Part shown: piece by piece, positions 5,781 to 13,701 of the stretch
Layout: every line of letters begins with the position of its first letter
Position numbering within the stretch: position 1 is the first letter of the stretch
Assembly (NCBI GenBank): GCA_963757335.1
Contig: CAVWRJ010000015.1
Coordinates: 1-23,985 of the forward strand
DNA: 23,985 nucleotides
Direction: 5' to 3'
DNA from: DASQPA01 sp963757335
GTDB lineage: Bacteria > Acidobacteriota > Thermoanaerobaculia > Multivoradales > UBA5704
Made by a program: the position numbers and the translations under genes
Notes under the pieces: model-generated
Databases searched by the model: none
Told to the model about the DNA's origin: nothing
Seen by the model: only the letters and a program-made list of their open reading frames with translations

Positions 5781-8129
5781 GTGGCCAAGAATCTGCTGAT
5801 CGTCGAAAGCCCCACCAAGACCAAGACCCTCAAGAAGTTCCTCGGCCGGCAGTACGCCGTCGAGGCTTCCCTCGGACATATCCGCGACCTCGTCAAGAAG
5901 GACATGGGGATCGGTCCGCAGTACGAGCCGAACTACGCGATCCTGACGGCGAAAAAGGAGGTCGTCCAGAAGCTCCGCAAGGCGGCCAAGGACGCCGACG
6001 TCGTCTACCTCGCCCCCGACCCCGATCGCGAGGGGGAGGCGATCGCCTGGCACATCGCCGAGGTCCTCGGCAAGGATCCCGGGCAGGTGCACCGGGTGAC
6101 CTTCAACGAGATCACCAAGCGCGCCGTTTTGGCCGCCCTCGAAAACCCGCGCCAGATCGACCTCCGCAAGGTCGACGCCCAGCAGGCCCGCCGGGTGCTC
6201 GACCGGCTGATGGGCTTCCGCCTCTCGCCGCTCCTCTGGGAGAAGGTCAAGCAGGGGCTCTCGGCCGGCCGGGTGCAGTCGGTGGCCTTGAAGATGGTCT
6301 GCGAGCGCCAGGCCGAGATCGACGCCTTCGTGCCCGAGGAGTACTGGAACCTAGGCGCCGAGCTCTCGGCAAAGCTGCCGCCGGCTTTCCAGGCGCGGCT
6401 CCAGAAGATCGACGGCAAGAAGGCCGAGGTCGGAAACGGCGCCGACGCGGCGAAGATCGTCGCCGACCTGGAGCAGGGGACGTTCAAGGTCGGTGCCGTC
6501 GAGCGCAAGCAGGCCCTCCAGCGCCCCGGCGCGCCGTTCATCACCAGCCGGTTGCAGCAGGAGGCGGCACGGCGCTTCGGCTTCTCGGTCAAGCGGACCA
6601 TGGCGCTCGCCCAGGGTCTCTATGAGGGCACCGAGGTTGGCGACCGCGGCCAGGTCGGCCTTATCACCTACATGCGAACCGACTCGACCCGGGTGGCCGA
6701 CGAGGCGGTGGACGGGGTGCGCGAGCTGATCGCCGCCACCTACGGTCCGCAGTCGCTCCCCGAGAAGCCCAACGTCTACAAGTCGAAGAAGGGGGCGCAG
6801 GACGCCCACGAGGCGATCCGCCCGACCAGCTTCGACCTGCCGCCCGACGCCCTCAAGGACTCCCTCCGGGCCGACGAGTGGAAGCTCTACAAGCTGATCT
6901 GGGACCGCTTCGTGGGCTCCCAGATGAACCCCGCGGTCTTCGACGTCACCCAGGTGGACGTCGTAAGCGGCCGCTACACCCTCCGGGTCTCCGGCCGGGT
7001 CTTGAAGTCGCCCGGCTTCCTCGCCGTCTACCGCGAGGCTCCGGAAGAAGGGGCCCCGGAGAATGACGAGGCGGAGGAGGCGACGCTCCCGGCGATCGCC
7101 GAGGGCGAGATGCTGACGCTCCTGAAGGTCACCTCGGAGCAGAAGTTCACCCAGGGGCCGGCGCCGTTTTCCGAGGCGACCCTGGTCAAGGCCCTGGAGG
7201 AGAGCGGCATCGGCCGGCCCTCGACCTACGCCACCATCCTCTCGACTCTCACCGACCGCGACTACGTCGACAAGGTGGAGGGGCGGTTCCGGCCGTCGGC
7301 CCTGGGGAGCCTCGTCAACGGCATGCTCCAGAAGGGGTTCCACGACATCATCAACGAGGGCTACACGGCGGAGCTCGAAGAGCAGCTCGACAAGATCGAG
7401 GACGGCCTCATCGAGTGGAAGACGGCGATCGCCGACTTCGACAAGAAGTTCTCCAAGGATCTGGAGACCGCCGGCGAGCAGATGCCGAACGTCAAGAAGG
7501 ACGGGGTGCCGCTCGGCGAGATCTGCCCGCTCGACGGCGGCCAGCTCCTCATGCGCTTCGGCCGCTTCGGGGCCTTCGTCGCCTGCAGCAACTACCCCGA
7601 GTGCAAGTACACCCGCGAGCTCAACACCCCCGCCGCTCCCGCCAGCCCGGCGGTGGCGAACGGCGACTCTGCCGGAGCGGCGCCTGCCGCCGCCGAGGAA
7701 GAGGTCCCGGTCTGCCCGGACTGCGGCCGGCCGATGCAGATCAGGCGCAGCCGTTTCGGCACCTTCTGGGGCTGCACCGGCTACCCGGAGTGCAAAGGCA
7801 TCCTGAAGACCGGCCCCAAGCCCGAGGCGCCGAAGCCGACCGGGGTCGCCTGCCCGGAGTGCGGCAAGGGCGAGATCGAGGAGAAGCGCTCGCGCCGGGG
7901 GAAGACCTTCTGGTCCTGCAACCGCTACCCCGACTGCAAGTTCTCCCTCTGGAAAAAGCCGGTCGGCAAGGAGTGCCCCGACTGCCACGCCCCCTTCCTG
8001 CTCGAGAAGACGACCAAGAAGCTCGGCACCCAGCTGATCTGCAACACCGAGGGCTGCGGCTACGCCGAGTCCTACGAGCCGGCCATCGAGGCGGCGCCGG
8101 CGGCGCCCGAGCCCGCGGCGGTGGGATAA
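5781..8129 (+). CDS. topA: DNA topoisomerase I (type IA)
   Basis: The enzyme relaxes negative supercoils by cutting one DNA strand through a tyrosyl link. The GTG at 5781 is chosen over the TTG at 5769 because homologues begin near AKNLLIVESPTK and a GAGAGGG lies just upstream. The Toprim domain contains NLLIVESPTKTKTLKKFLG and DPDREGEAIAWHI (D80 region). LDRLMGFRLSPLLW, SAGRVQSVAL and the catalytic Tyr297 in LITYMRTDSTR follow. Four C-terminal zinc-ribbon repeats run from about residue 580 to 775. The first lacks one of its four Cys (CPLDGG in place of CPxCG); the other three are complete. The 782-aa length is ordinary for bacterial TopA with several zinc ribbons. No neighbour appears to be co-transcribed. 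Confidence 0.98.
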   Translation: MAKNLLIVESPTKTKTLKKFLGRQYAVEASLGHIRDLVKKDMGIGPQYEPNYAILTAKKEVVQKLRKAAKDADVVYLAPDPDREGEAIAWHIAEVLGKDPGQVHRVTFNEITKRAVLAALENPRQIDLRKVDAQQARRVLDRLMGFRLSPLLWEKVKQGLSAGRVQSVALKMVCERQAEIDAFVPEEYWNLGAELSAKLPPAFQARLQKIDGKKAEVGNGADAAKIVADLEQGTFKVGAVERKQALQRPGAPFITSRLQQEAARRFGFSVKRTMALAQGLYEGTEVGDRGQVGLITYMRTDSTRVADEAVDGVRELIAATYGPQSLPEKPNVYKSKKGAQDAHEAIRPTSFDLPPDALKDSLRADEWKLYKLIWDRFVGSQMNPAVFDVTQVDVVSGRYTLRVSGRVLKSPGFLAVYREAPEEGAPENDEAEEATLPAIAEGEMLTLLKVTSEQKFTQGPAPFSEATLVKALEESGIGRPSTYATILSTLTDRDYVDKVEGRFRPSALGSLVNGMLQKGFHDIINEGYTAELEEQLDKIEDGLIEWKTAIADFDKKFSKDLETAGEQMPNVKKDGVPLGEICPLDGGQLLMRFGRFGAFVACSNYPECKYTRELNTPAAPASPAVANGDSAGAAPAAAEEEVPVCPDCGRPMQIRRSRFGTFWGCTGYPECKGILKTGPKPEAPKPTGVACPECGKGEIEEKRSRRGKTFWSCNRYPDCKFSLWKKPVGKECPDCHAPFLLEKTTKKLGTQLICNTEGCGYAESYEPAIEAAPAAPEPAAVG

Positions 8130-8243
8130 GGGCCCTCTGTCCGTCTAGTTTGTGGTTGTTCCTCCCGGGCGGGTGGCTTCCTCTCGCCTGAGCCTGGAGC
8201 AGTACCGATCCCACCCTCACTTCTTCTTATGGCTTTTTTAAGA

Positions 8244-8280
8244 TATGCTTGACGTCCACTTACGGATGGTCCGGAAGTGG
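8244..8280 (+). promoter_or_regulatory. Possible promoter and 25-bp dyad upstream of the second precursor
   Basis: TATGCT (8244-8249) could be a -10 box with a weak TTCTTC 17 bases upstream (8221-8226). Directly after it lies an imperfect palindrome at 8256-8280: CCACTT, A, CGGA, loop TGG, TCCG, G, AAGTGG, with ten pairs per arm and one mismatch. If the -10 is right, transcription starts at about the first base of the dyad, which would be a 5' hairpin in the message or an operator at +1. A TTGACG at 8249-8254 has no matching -10. Confidence 0.4.
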
Positions 8281-8306
8281 CTGTTGCACAGCTCAGGAGA
8301 AACTCG

Positions 8307-8462
8307 ATGAAAAAGAACGAGCTGAAGAAGAACCTCAAACTGACGCTGAACCGTGAAACCTTGCGCGCCCTGGAAAGTCCTGCGCTCGAAGAGGTGATCG
8401 GAGGCTTGACCGTCTCGAATTGCCGCAGTAACTGCACCACCTGCGACAGCAGATGTTGCTGA
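8307..8462 (+). CDS. RiPP (lanthipeptide-like) precursor peptide, 51 aa
   Basis: AGGAGA (8295-8300) lies 6 bases before ATG 8307. The Lys-rich leader reads KLTLNRETLRAL then LEEVIGG, with the same spacing as the peptide at 4036. The predicted core after Gly-Gly is LTVSNCRSNCTTCDSRCC: five Cys with Ser and Thr two or three residues away, a pattern suited to lanthionine or disulfide rings. The two genes are about 4.1 kb apart and share the leader while their cores are unrelated, as expected when one distant enzyme set handles several precursors. It has its own upstream dyad and a strong hairpin 12 bases after its stop, so it appears monocistronic. No maturation gene is visible in the window. 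Confidence 0.8.
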   Translation: MKKNELKKNLKLTLNRETLRALESPALEEVIGGLTVSNCRSNCTTCDSRCC

Positions 8463-8474
8463 GCTCCTGACCGG

Positions 8475-8508
8475 CCGGGGGGGGCGCTCCTGCCTGCGCC
8501 CCTCCCGG
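8475..8508 (+). terminator. Strong 13-bp hairpin after the second precursor gene
   Basis: CCGGGGGGGGCGC (8475-8487) pairs with GCGCCCCTCCCGG (8496-8508), with one G-U pair and an 8-base loop, 12 bases downstream of the precursor stop. Only two T's follow. It is placed like the hairpin after the first precursor. Confidence 0.6.
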
Positions 8509-8606
8509 TTCAAACTGCCCTAGACCGATACGTTCGTCCTTCTCCTCGCCGGCCTGACTTCCCTCGCGGCCGGGCCAGCCTCTGGGTTGACCTCCACTGG
8601 GCCTCC

Positions 8607-8635
8607 TTGACGCCTGCCTTGTTGCTTTGTATGCT
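8607..8635 (+). promoter_or_regulatory. Sigma-70-like promoter of the beta-propeller operon
   Basis: TTGACG (8607-8612) and TATGCT (8630-8635) are separated by exactly 17 bases, 27 bases before the ATG at 8663. An AGGAGG ribosome site at 8651-8656 follows. The downstream gene at 10571 has no separate promoter space. Confidence 0.6.
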
Positions 8636-8662
8636 GATAGAGCATTTAGCAGGAGGCTCGTC

Positions 8663-10561
8663 ATGAATCCGAGGCAGCACGCAGCTCCGCCGTCGCTTCT
8701 CCTGTCCATCCCGGCCCTGCTGCTGCTCACCGCCATGCCGGCGGCCACGGCAGCCACGGCCGCCGCCAGCCCGTGGCGCCTGGTCGGCCCGGCCGATGCC
8801 AATATCGGGGCCGTGGCGCTCCCGCCCTCCCCCCTGGGCACCGTCTATACCTCCTCGCCAACCTCCTCGGCAGCGGATGCGATCTTCCGCAGCACGGACG
8901 GGGGAGCGACCTCCATCGGCTTCGTTTTCCCGGCCGATGCCTGCCCGTTCTCCTCGACACCCCTCCTGGCGCCCGACCCGTCGCAGGCGGGGACGCTCTA
9001 TGCGACCGATCGCACGAACGTCTGGAAATCTCCCGATGGGGGGGTCACCTGGCAGCGCAGGACCCCCCCGGAGGTCGGCTGGCTCGCCGACTTGACGGTT
9101 TTGCCGGACGCTCCGGGCCATCTCCTCGCGGTCGCCGACGGCTCGATCTTCCCCCCCCTCTCCCCGGCGCCGCCCTGCTATCCCACGCAGGGCGGGAACG
9201 GAGCCGCCCTGAGCACCGACGGCGGGCTGACCTGGAACGTCGTGCATCCCGCGAGCTCCGTGCCCTACCAATCGGCCGCCTTCGACCCCGCCCACGTCGA
9301 GCGGCTCTACCTCGGCACCTCGGCCGGCGACCTCTTCTTGAGCGAGGACGGCGGCAAGACCGTAAGATCCCTCGATTTCCCGCTCCGCAACGAAGGCGTC
9401 TACGAGATCCGGATCGACGCCACCGCCGTGCCGAGCACCCTCTTCGTGCTGTCGGGAGGCGAGCTCTACCGGGCGCCCCTGGCGGCCGACGGCAGCGCCG
9501 GCCCCTGGAGCCGGCTCGCCCAGGCACCGGCCATCCAGGTCCCCCCGTCCTCGCACCGCACCCTGCTGCTCGATCCCAGCCGGCCCGGGACGCTCTATAC
9601 CTTCACCTACGGAGGGGTGTTCGTCTCGACCGACCGCGGCGACAGCTGGGCTCGGATCACCGGCGGGCTCGATCCCTTCGGGGTGACCGGCCTGGCCCTC
9701 GATCCCCGCCCCTCGGGCCCCCTCTACGCCGCCACCCGGCACGGGCTCTATGCCCTCGACCGCAGCGGCTGCGCCGAGGACACCGCCGGCGCCTGCCTGG
9801 CGAGTTTCCGCTTCAGGGTCGCGGTCTCCTTCGCGACCTCCGGCGGCCCGGCCACCGCGGCCCACGCCCAGGCGCTCTCCGCCGACACCGCCGGCCTCTG
9901 GTTCTTCGCCCCCGGCAACCTCGAGCTGGTGGTCAAGGTCCTCGACGGCCGCGCCGTCAACGGCGCCTTCTGGGTGTTCGCCGGCGGCCTCTCCGACGTC
10001 GCCTACACGCTCACCGTCACCGACACCGCGACCGGAGCCGTCAAGAGCTATCCGAAGGCCGCGGGGAGCCTGTCGAGCTTCGCCGACACCTCGGCTTTCC
10101 CCGCGCCCTCCGCGTCCCCCGAGTCCCCCTCGTCGGTGACCCGCGCCGCGCGGACCGCAGACCTGCCGATCGCCCCGGCCCCTTTCCTCCTGCCGGACGC
10201 GCTGCCCGACGCGCTGCCGGACGCGGCCGGCTGCGCCCCGGGGAGCACCGCGCTCTGCCTCTCCTCCGCCCGCTTCCGGGTCGCGGTCGCCTACCAGGCC
10301 GGCCCCCTGGCGGGCGACGGGCGCACGCTCCCCTTGACCGGCGACACCGGCGCCTTCTGGTTCTTCTCGCCCGAGAATGTCGAGCTGATCGTCAAGGTCC
10401 TCGACGGCCGGGGGTTAAACGGCCACTTCTGGGTGTTCTATGGCGCGCTTTCGAACGTCGCCTACACGGTGACCGTGACCGACACCGCGACCGGAGCCGT
10501 CCGGACCTACACCAACCCCCAGGGCCGTCTCGCGAGCTTCGCCGACACCTCGGCCTTCTGA
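8663..10561 (+). CDS. Secreted BNR/sialidase-type beta-propeller protein with two copies of a C-terminal WFF domain
   Basis: ATG 8663 is chosen because AGGAGG lies 6 bases upstream. A signal peptide (LLLSIPALLLLTAMPAATA) leads to a propeller built of Asp-box-like strands: RSTDGGATS, KSPDGGVTW, LSTDGGLTW, LSEDGGKTV and VSTDRGDSW, each near a 'GTLYAT' or 'RLYLGT' strand. This is the BNR / photosystem-stability-like fold, usually a binding scaffold. Two tandem domains of about 100 aa follow (from C378 and C532), each with FRFRVAV or ARFRVAV, then WFF, LxVKVLDGR, WVF and TVTDTATGAV. They are separated by a Pro/Ala-rich linker with a repeated LPDA. Sialidase catalytic residues are not evident, so an enzymatic role is not claimed. 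It lies 9 bases before the next gene, probably in one operon. Confidence 0.85.
   Translation: MNPRQHAAPPSLLLSIPALLLLTAMPAATAATAAASPWRLVGPADANIGAVALPPSPLGTVYTSSPTSSAADAIFRSTDGGATSIGFVFPADACPFSSTPLLAPDPSQAGTLYATDRTNVWKSPDGGVTWQRRTPPEVGWLADLTVLPDAPGHLLAVADGSIFPPLSPAPPCYPTQGGNGAALSTDGGLTWNVVHPASSVPYQSAAFDPAHVERLYLGTSAGDLFLSEDGGKTVRSLDFPLRNEGVYEIRIDATAVPSTLFVLSGGELYRAPLAADGSAGPWSRLAQAPAIQVPPSSHRTLLLDPSRPGTLYTFTYGGVFVSTDRGDSWARITGGLDPFGVTGLALDPRPSGPLYAATRHGLYALDRSGCAEDTAGACLASFRFRVAVSFATSGGPATAAHAQALSADTAGLWFFAPGNLELVVKVLDGRAVNGAFWVFAGGLSDVAYTLTVTDTATGAVKSYPKAAGSLSSFADTSAFPAPSASPESPSSVTRAARTADLPIAPAPFLLPDALPDALPDAAGCAPGSTALCLSSARFRVAVAYQAGPLAGDGRTLPLTGDTGAFWFFSPENVELIVKVLDGRGLNGHFWVFYGALSNVAYTVTVTDTATGAVRTYTNPQGRLASFADTSAF
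9794..10102 (+). repeat. WFF domain copy 1 (coding repeat)
   Basis: First of three copies of a module of about 100 aa that begins Cys-Leu, then RFRVAVSF, continues through LWFFAPGNLELVVKVLDGR, WVFAGGLSDV and TVTDTATGAV, and ends at DTSAF. The other copies are at 10256-10558 and 11501-11818. Confidence 0.8.
10256..10558 (+). repeat. WFF domain copy 2 (coding repeat)
   Basis: Second copy, ending exactly at the stop codon of the first propeller gene. It is closest to copy 1, with an identical TVTDTATGAV stretch also at DNA level, suggesting recent duplication inside the gene. Confidence 0.8.
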
Positions 10562-10570
10562 GCCGGGCCG

Positions 10571-11821
10571 ATGCGCGCCGCGCCCCTCCTCCTCGCCGCT
10601 GGCCTGACGGCTCTCGCGACCGGGTCGGCGGTGGCGGGCGCTCCGGCGGCCGGCGCCGATCTCCTGGTGTCGAGCAACGGCAGATCGACGGTCGAACGCT
10701 TCGACCTCTCCGGCAGCTCTCTCGGTGCCTTCGTCCCGGCCGGCTCCGGGGGCCTGACGAACCCGGACGGCATGGCGTTCGGACCGGACGGCAATCTCTA
10801 CGTCTGCAGCGAGCAGACGAGCGCCGTCCTCCGCTACGACGGGAAGACGGGCGCTTTCCTGAATACTTTCGTCCCCGCCGGCAGCGGCGGCTTGAACATC
10901 GCGGAGTACCCGGCGTTCGGAGCGGACGGCGAGCTCTATGTCAGCAGCACCCACGCCAACGCCGTCTTCCGCTACGACGGCACGACCGGCGCCTTCCTCG
11001 ACGTCTTCGTAACCGCCGGGAGCGGCGGCCTCGACACCCCGAGCGGCATGGTCTTCGGCCCGGACGGCAACCTCTACGTCAGCAGCACCAATACCCACCA
11101 GGTGCTCCGCTACGACGGCCGGACCGGCGCCTTCCTGGGCGCCTTCGTCCCCGCCGGCAGCGGCGGTCTCCAGAAGCCGGTCGGCCTGACCTTCGGCCCC
11201 GACGGCCAGCTCTACGTCAGCAGCCTGTTCACCCACCAGGTGCTGCGCTATGACGGCCGGACCGGCGCCTTTCTGGATGTCTTCGTGCCGGCCCGGAGCG
11301 GTGGGTTGAACGGGCCGTACGGCCTGGCCTTCGGGCCGGACGGCAACCTCTACGTAGTCAGCATCAGCACCTCCCAGGTGCTCCGCTACCGTGGCAGCGA
11401 CGGGGCCTTCCTCGGCGCTCTGGTCACCGGTCTCCCCCTCTACCTCCCCACCTACCTCCTCTTCACGCCTCCCGACTGCCAGGACGACGCGACCCACCTC
11501 TGCCTGGCCGGCCGCTTCCGGGTCGAAGTCGCCTGGCGGACGCCGGACGGCGGCTCCGGAGTGGGGCAGGCCGTGCGGCTGACCGCCGAGAGCGCCTACT
11601 TCTGGTTCTTCGACGCCGCCAACGTGGAGCTGCTCGTCAAGGTGCTCGACGGCTGCCCCGTAAACGGCCGCTACTGGGTCTTCGCCGGGGGTCTCACCAA
11701 TGTAGCGACGACCCTCACCGTCACCGACACCCGGAGCGGCGCCGTCCAGATCTACAGGAATCCGCAGGGGACGGCGTTCGCGCCGCTCCAGGAGACGGCC
11801 GCGTTCTCGACCTGCCCCTAA
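10571..11821 (+). CDS. Secreted six-bladed NHL-like beta-propeller protein with one C-terminal WFF domain
   Basis: After a signal peptide (LLLAAGLTALATGSAVA) comes a half unit, then five 46-residue repeats (residues 60-289), each built as GGL-x-x-P-x-G, FGPDGNLYVSS, QVLRYDGRTGAFL and FVPAGS. With the first and last half strands they would close a six-bladed ring. The C-terminal domain from C311 (CLAGRFRVEVAW, YFWFFDAANVELLVKVLDG, YWVFAGGLTN, LTVTDTRSGAV) is the same type as the two in the preceding gene. The two products probably act together outside the cytoplasm, for instance in binding or display, but no substrate can be named. There is no credible ribosome site; translation may be coupled to the gene 9 bases upstream. 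Confidence 0.85.
   Translation: MRAAPLLLAAGLTALATGSAVAGAPAAGADLLVSSNGRSTVERFDLSGSSLGAFVPAGSGGLTNPDGMAFGPDGNLYVCSEQTSAVLRYDGKTGAFLNTFVPAGSGGLNIAEYPAFGADGELYVSSTHANAVFRYDGTTGAFLDVFVTAGSGGLDTPSGMVFGPDGNLYVSSTNTHQVLRYDGRTGAFLGAFVPAGSGGLQKPVGLTFGPDGQLYVSSLFTHQVLRYDGRTGAFLDVFVPARSGGLNGPYGLAFGPDGNLYVVSISTSQVLRYRGSDGAFLGALVTGLPLYLPTYLLFTPPDCQDDATHLCLAGRFRVEVAWRTPDGGSGVGQAVRLTAESAYFWFFDAANVELLVKVLDGCPVNGRYWVFAGGLTNVATTLTVTDTRSGAVQIYRNPQGTAFAPLQETAAFSTCP
10748..11437 (+). repeat. Five tandem 138-bp coding repeats (NHL-like blades)
   Basis: Units of exactly 46 codons repeat five times without spacers. Units three and four are the most alike (THQVLRYDGRTGAFL is identical), while the second and fifth have drifted. 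The in-frame period and protein-level conservation identify propeller blades, not a CRISPR or satellite array. Confidence 0.85.
11501..11818 (+). repeat. WFF domain copy 3 (coding repeat)
   Basis: Single C-terminal copy in the NHL-like propeller protein. It is more divergent than copies 1 and 2 but keeps RFRVEV, WFF, VKVLDG, YWVFAGGLTNV and TVTDT in the same order. Confidence 0.8.
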
Positions 11822-11831
11822 CGATGCGGCC

Positions 11832-13580
11832 CTATTGCACCGCGGGCGGGATCGGTCTCCCCGCCTGCGCTCCGGCCCGCCGCAGCCGGGCGAGGTCCCA
11901 GACCACCAGGCCGTCCTCCCGATAGTCGGGCTGCCCCCAGATCGCGGTCAGCGAAGCCGCCATCCGCTCCCCCGCCCGCTCCAGCTCCCGGCGGTGCCGC
12001 GGCTTGATCTCGGCGACGATCGGCCAGCAGTGGCCCATGACCTTCTCCTCCTCGGCCAGCACGTCGGTGTGGACGATCAGGTAGCGCGCCCGGCTGGCCA
12101 GGAAGCCTTCCGGCGAGGTGAAGGGCATGTTGCGGAAGGCGAGGGCCCGCGCTCCGCGGAGCGGCTCGACCATGGCGACCAGGACGTCCCGGTGGTGGAC
12201 CTCCTGGTAGAGGTAGAAGACCCGGTTGTAGCTCCAGAGGGGAATCCAGGGGTATTCGAGGACCGGCGCTCCCCGGTCCTTGCGGACGACCTGGTTGTAG
12301 AAGCCCGGGATCTGGCCATCGCCGGAGCCGCCGGAGAGCGACGCGCGCGGGCAGAAGAAGCCGACGAAGTCGTTGTGGCCGGAAAACGAGCTCGACAGGA
12401 AGCCGGGCTCGACGAGCGGCCCGGCGAGGAAGAGGGCGCCGACGAGGACGAAGGCGGCGGCGCTCTGGCCGAGCTCCCCCAGCTGCCGCTGGCCCCGCCA
12501 CCAGGGAGCGGCGAGCCCCACCGCCACCCAGAGGAGGAGCCAGGGGAGGACCGGCAGGAGGTAGCGGTCGAAGACCAGGGGATGCCCGAGCATCTCCGGA
12601 GAGAGGACGATGAGGCCCGCCACCTGGCAGGCGGCGAGAGTCGCGGTATAGGCGGCGAGCCGGGGCTCCCGGCGGGCGAGGGTGACGAGACCGTAGAGGG
12701 CCGCGGCCCAGAAGAGGACCACCGCCACCAGGTAGACCGCCCCCGACTGCAAGCGGAGGACCCCGGTGAGGGTGCCCCAGGAGAGGGCCAGAGGCTCGTG
12801 CTTGGAAGACACCAGGGTGAGGAGCGACGCCCGGGCGGGGACGACGAAGGCGAGGATGGCCGCCGCGGTGGCCGCTCCCGTGGCCACGAGGGCCACCAGG
12901 CCCGGCCGCCCGGCCTCCCCCCGCCCGGCCTCACCCCGCCACCGCCGGTCGACGGCGAGGGTGCCGAGGGCGAAGAGAAAGGGGGCGAGGATGAACGGCG
13001 CCGTCCCCAGGTGAAACCAGACGGCGAGCGCGGCGGCGAGGACGTAGAGGGCGGCGAGCCCCCGCCTCCCGGTTCGCCACCAAGCCTCGAACGCCGCCGT
13101 GGCGGCGAAGCCGAAGAGGACGATCGGGGCGTAGGGGCGGGCGATCCGGCTGTAGAGGATGAGGAGTGGCGAGAGGGCGACGAGCCAGGCGAAGAGCAGA
13201 GCGACCCGCGGTCCCAGCGGTCTCAGCCAGCGGGAGACGACCCCGGGCAGGACGAGGAGGGCGAGGAGGCCGGCGAGGAGCATGGGGAGGCGCACCACCA
13301 GCTCCGAGAGGGGGACCCCGCTCTCCCGAAGAACGCGGTAGAGGGCGGTCAGGGGGATGCAGTTGTCGCGCAGCTCGTAGGTGGTGAGGATGTGCGACAG
13401 CGGTTCGACCAGGGCGACCCGCACGGCGTGCAGCTCGTCCCCGGCGAGGACCTGGGCGCGGACGTTCCACAGCCGCAGCACCGTGCCGACGGCGAGCGGC
13501 GGCAGCAGCCGGCCGAGCGCGGAGGTGCGGAAGTTGGCGAGGTCGCTCATCCGGGGCGCGGCGGGGGGCACGGGGGTCAT
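11832..13580 (-). CDS. Membrane glycosyltransferase, GT39/ArnT-like (dolichyl/polyprenyl-phosphate-sugar dependent)
   Basis: An integral membrane protein of 582 aa from ATG 13580; ATG 13550 is an alternative. Near the N-terminus D48-E49 in LAGDELHAVRVAL sits where GT-C enzymes carry a catalytic Asp in the first external loop. About ten to twelve hydrophobic segments follow, including LLILYSRIARPYAPIVLFGF, typical of the PMT_2 family, then a soluble C-terminal part with little sequence signature. Such enzymes move a sugar from a lipid-phosphate carrier to lipid or protein acceptors on the outer face of the membrane. Its end converges within 10 bases on the propeller gene, so any link to glycosylation of those secreted proteins is only positional. 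Confidence 0.8.
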   Translation of the reverse strand: MTPVPPAAPRMSDLANFRTSALGRLLPPLAVGTVLRLWNVRAQVLAGDELHAVRVALVEPLSHILTTYELRDNCIPLTALYRVLRESGVPLSELVVRLPMLLAGLLALLVLPGVVSRWLRPLGPRVALLFAWLVALSPLLILYSRIARPYAPIVLFGFAATAAFEAWWRTGRRGLAALYVLAAALAVWFHLGTAPFILAPFLFALGTLAVDRRWRGEAGRGEAGRPGLVALVATGAATAAAILAFVVPARASLLTLVSSKHEPLALSWGTLTGVLRLQSGAVYLVAVVLFWAAALYGLVTLARREPRLAAYTATLAACQVAGLIVLSPEMLGHPLVFDRYLLPVLPWLLLWVAVGLAAPWWRGQRQLGELGQSAAAFVLVGALFLAGPLVEPGFLSSSFSGHNDFVGFFCPRASLSGGSGDGQIPGFYNQVVRKDRGAPVLEYPWIPLWSYNRVFYLYQEVHHRDVLVAMVEPLRGARALAFRNMPFTSPEGFLASRARYLIVHTDVLAEEEKVMGHCWPIVAEIKPRHRRELERAGERMAASLTAIWGQPDYREDGLVVWDLARLRRAGAQAGRPIPPAVQ

Positions 13581-13701
13581 TCTAGGCCGGTTTCCCTCCG
13601 TCCCGCTTCGGGTCCCCTGCCGACACTGTGCACTTGAATACACACAAACGAAGGGTGAGCGCCGGGCAGGTGGCACGGGCTCGGGCTTGGGAGGTTCCGC
13701 A

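Noticed and set aside
10748..11437. CRISPR-like or satellite array
   Set aside because: The period is 138 bases with no spacers, always in frame, and conserved at protein level as propeller blades.
11835..13637. A 600-codon plus-strand frame opposite the glycosyltransferase
   Set aside because: Its product is low-complexity Gly/Glu/Asp/Arg with no domain, while the minus strand encodes a clear polytopic membrane enzyme.
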